From Bog-756 sp052326605 (GTDB lineage Bacteria; Actinomycetota; Acidimicrobiia; Acidimicrobiales; RAAP-2), in NCBI GenBank assembly GCA_052326605.1, contig JBKQMB010000043.1:68169-132168 (forward strand): 64,000 bases of DNA, in the 5' to 3' direction. This document shows, piece after piece, positions 62,664-64,000 of the stretch. Both the position numbers and the translations under genes were made by a program. Numbering within the stretch: position 1 is the stretch's first letter; each line of letters begins with the position of its first letter. The notes under the pieces are model-generated. The model was not told the DNA's origin. It saw nothing but the letters and a program-made list of their open reading frames with translations, and did not search any database.

Positions 62664-64000
62664 ATGGAGGGAGTGTCGGTGGCCGCGGCGGGAGCGGCGT
62701 CTTCCGAGGATCGTGGGCCCGTCACGGCCGACCCCCTCGGCACCGAGGTCAACCTCGAGTCAATTGCGGTGGAAGTGCCGCCCGTCACCGGCGCCCATCG
62801 CTACCTTCCGGCCCTCGACGGCCTGCGGGCCCTGGCTGTGGCAGGCGTGGTGTCCTACCACTTCGGGCTCCACTGGGCGGACGGCGGCTACCTCGGCGTC
62901 GACTTCTTCTTCGTGCTCTCCGGGTTCCTGATCACGGGGCTCCTGGTGGGCGAGTGGAACCAGCGCAGCACCATCGGGCTCCGGTCCTTCTGGTTCCGCC
63001 GGGCGAAGCGCCTCCTGCCGGCCGTGATGCTCCTGCTCCTCGTGCTGTCGCTCTACGCACGCCTCGGCGGGCCGAACATCGATGCCTCGACCTTCGGCGG
63101 CGACGCCTTGGCCACGCTCTTCTACTACGCCAACTGGCATCTGATCTTCACCCACCAGTCCTACTTCGCCCAGTTTCTGATCCCGTCCCCCCTTCGGCAC
63201 ACCTGGTCGCTCGCCATCGAGGAGCAGTTCTACCTGGTGTTGCCCCTGGTGGTCCAGCTGGTGCTGCACGGCCGACGGCGCAGGCGCCAGGACCCGTCGA
63301 CCCCCCCGGTGGACGTCGTGCCGACCGACCGTCGGCGCCGGTTGGAGATCCTCGTGACCGTGGCCGGCTGCGGCGCCGTGGCCTCGGCGGTGTGGATGGC
63401 CGTGCTCTCACCGCTCGGGACGGTCTCCAACCGGGCCTACTACGGCACCGACACGAGGGCCCAGGGGCTGCTCGTGGGGGCGGCGCTGGCGGCGGCGTTC
63501 GCCCGCTGGGGGACGACCCCCTCGGCGCGTGCGCGCCAGTGGTTCGGCACGGTGGCCATCGCCGGGGGCCTGGTGACCCTGGTCATGTGGGTGCTGGTCC
63601 CCGAGACGTCCGTCCTGGCCTTCCATGGGGGGTTCCTGGTGGTGGCCCTGGCCACGGCCGCCGTGGTGGCCGCCGCCGTGACCGCCCCGAAGAGCGTGGT
63701 GCCGCGCCTGTTGGGCCTCCGTCCCCTGCGGGCGCTCGGGAGGATCTCCTACGGGGTCTACCTGTGGTACTGGCCGGTGCTGCTGGTGATGAACGGCGCC
63801 CGCACGGGCCTCAGCGGGTTCGACCTGTTCGTGGCCCGGGTGGCGGTGACCGCCGCCATCGCCGCAGTGTCCTACCGCTTCGTCGAGCAACCGATCCGCC
63901 GCGGTGCCCTGCCCAGCTGGCGGGCCGCCGTGGCGGTGCCCGTGGGCGCCGGCGTCGCCGTCGTGGCCATGGCCGTGGCCACCCTCGCCCCCGTCTCGGC
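62664..64000 (+). CDS. Acyltransferase family 3 (OafA-like) membrane protein, 3' end outside window
   Basis: The 445+ residue protein is an integral-membrane O-acyltransferase of the OafA/YrhL type. It starts at ATG 62664 with a ~40-residue polar segment, then YLPALDGLRALAVAGVVSYH, DFFFVLSGFLITGLLVGEWN and HTWSLAIEEQFYLVLPLVVQ with the conserved family motifs, and further helices to the window edge. Such enzymes acetylate cell-wall polysaccharides, often with a C-terminal SGNH domain; that part would lie beyond the window. Confidence 0.88.
   Translation, partial: MEGVSVAAAGAASSEDRGPVTADPLGTEVNLESIAVEVPPVTGAHRYLPALDGLRALAVAGVVSYHFGLHWADGGYLGVDFFFVLSGFLITGLLVGEWNQRSTIGLRSFWFRRAKRLLPAVMLLLLVLSLYARLGGPNIDASTFGGDALATLFYYANWHLIFTHQSYFAQFLIPSPLRHTWSLAIEEQFYLVLPLVVQLVLHGRRRRRQDPSTPPVDVVPTDRRRRLEILVTVAGCGAVASAVWMAVLSPLGTVSNRAYYGTDTRAQGLLVGAALAAAFARWGTTPSARARQWFGTVAIAGGLVTLVMWVLVPETSVLAFHGGFLVVALATAAVVAAAVTAPKSVVPRLLGLRPLRALGRISYGVYLWYWPVLLVMNGARTGLSGFDLFVARVAVTAAIAAVSYRFVEQPIRRGALPSWRAAVAVPVGAGVAVVAMAVATLAPVS

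Overview
The window is a high-GC, densely packed actinobacterial chromosome segment. A Pup-proteasome block (prcB end, prcA, pafA), a tat operon followed by a HelY-type helicase, MhuD-like and F420-type (Ddn-like) oxidoreductases, DUF4193, DUF1918 and a tRNA-Pro(GGG) all point to Actinomycetota. The split glycine dehydrogenase (gcvPA/gcvPB) and several lineage-restricted hypotheticals suggest a deep-branching class such as Acidimicrobiia; that placement is inference. Apart from a degraded patch at about 17.2-19.7 kb there is no intact mobile element, rRNA operon or CRISPR array.

Layout. 1-9.1 kb: proteasome and pupylation genes, two tandem signal peptidase I genes, tatB/tatA-like, tatC, helY and a double-domain ThyX-like protein. 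9.1-16.3 kb: an RNA-structure candidate in a 490-bp leader, an acidic DUF4193 zinc-ribbon protein, a GNAT enzyme, an HtrA-type protease, a nitroreductase and a methyltransferase. 16.4-20.2 kb: a Ddn-like protein, a small Zn protein, then a decayed island holding a P450 tail, a type IV pilin, a perfect 22-bp hairpin, an IS630-like fragment and an inverted degenerate second pilin copy. 20.2-33.9 kb: class II aldolase, gcvT-gcvPA-gcvPB (no gcvH), a MerR regulator, a translationally coupled MhuD/DUF2889/lipoprotein/SxxS-repeat cassette, CorA-like transporter, gamma carbonic anhydrase, amidohydrolase and tRNA-Pro. 33.9-46.8 kb: der, DUF512 radical-SAM, ispH, HD protein, glycosyltransferase, then the minus-strand run scpA-scpB-rluB and aroH-tyrA-aroA-cmk-plsC, and trpS. 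46.8-64 kb: a YfhO-like protein, a GT87-like protein, an M50 protease, a DksA/TraR zinc finger protein, xerD, NUDIX, pyrG, recN, nadK, tlyA, a Lys/Ala-tailed phasin-like protein, a HAD phosphatase, a desaturase, a DoxX-Rieske fusion and the start of an acyltransferase.

How it works together. Most of the content is core physiology: regulated proteolysis and protein export, thymidylate-like and CTP nucleotide chemistry, aromatic amino acid synthesis, chromosome segregation and recombination (scpAB, xerD, recN), and membrane lipid and envelope building. Genes are commonly joined by 1-20 nt overlaps (mostly ATGA/GTGA), implying translational coupling. Where genes are not coupled, a TAnnnT hexamer repeatedly sits 6-10 nt before the start codon and a Shine-Dalgarno is absent, so leaderless transcription appears common. 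The least ordinary items are the ThyX-like protein with its signature split between two halves, the coupled heme-oxygenase-like/SxxS-repeat cassette, the DoxX-Rieske fusion, the inverted pilin pair and the folded leader upstream of the DUF4193 gene.
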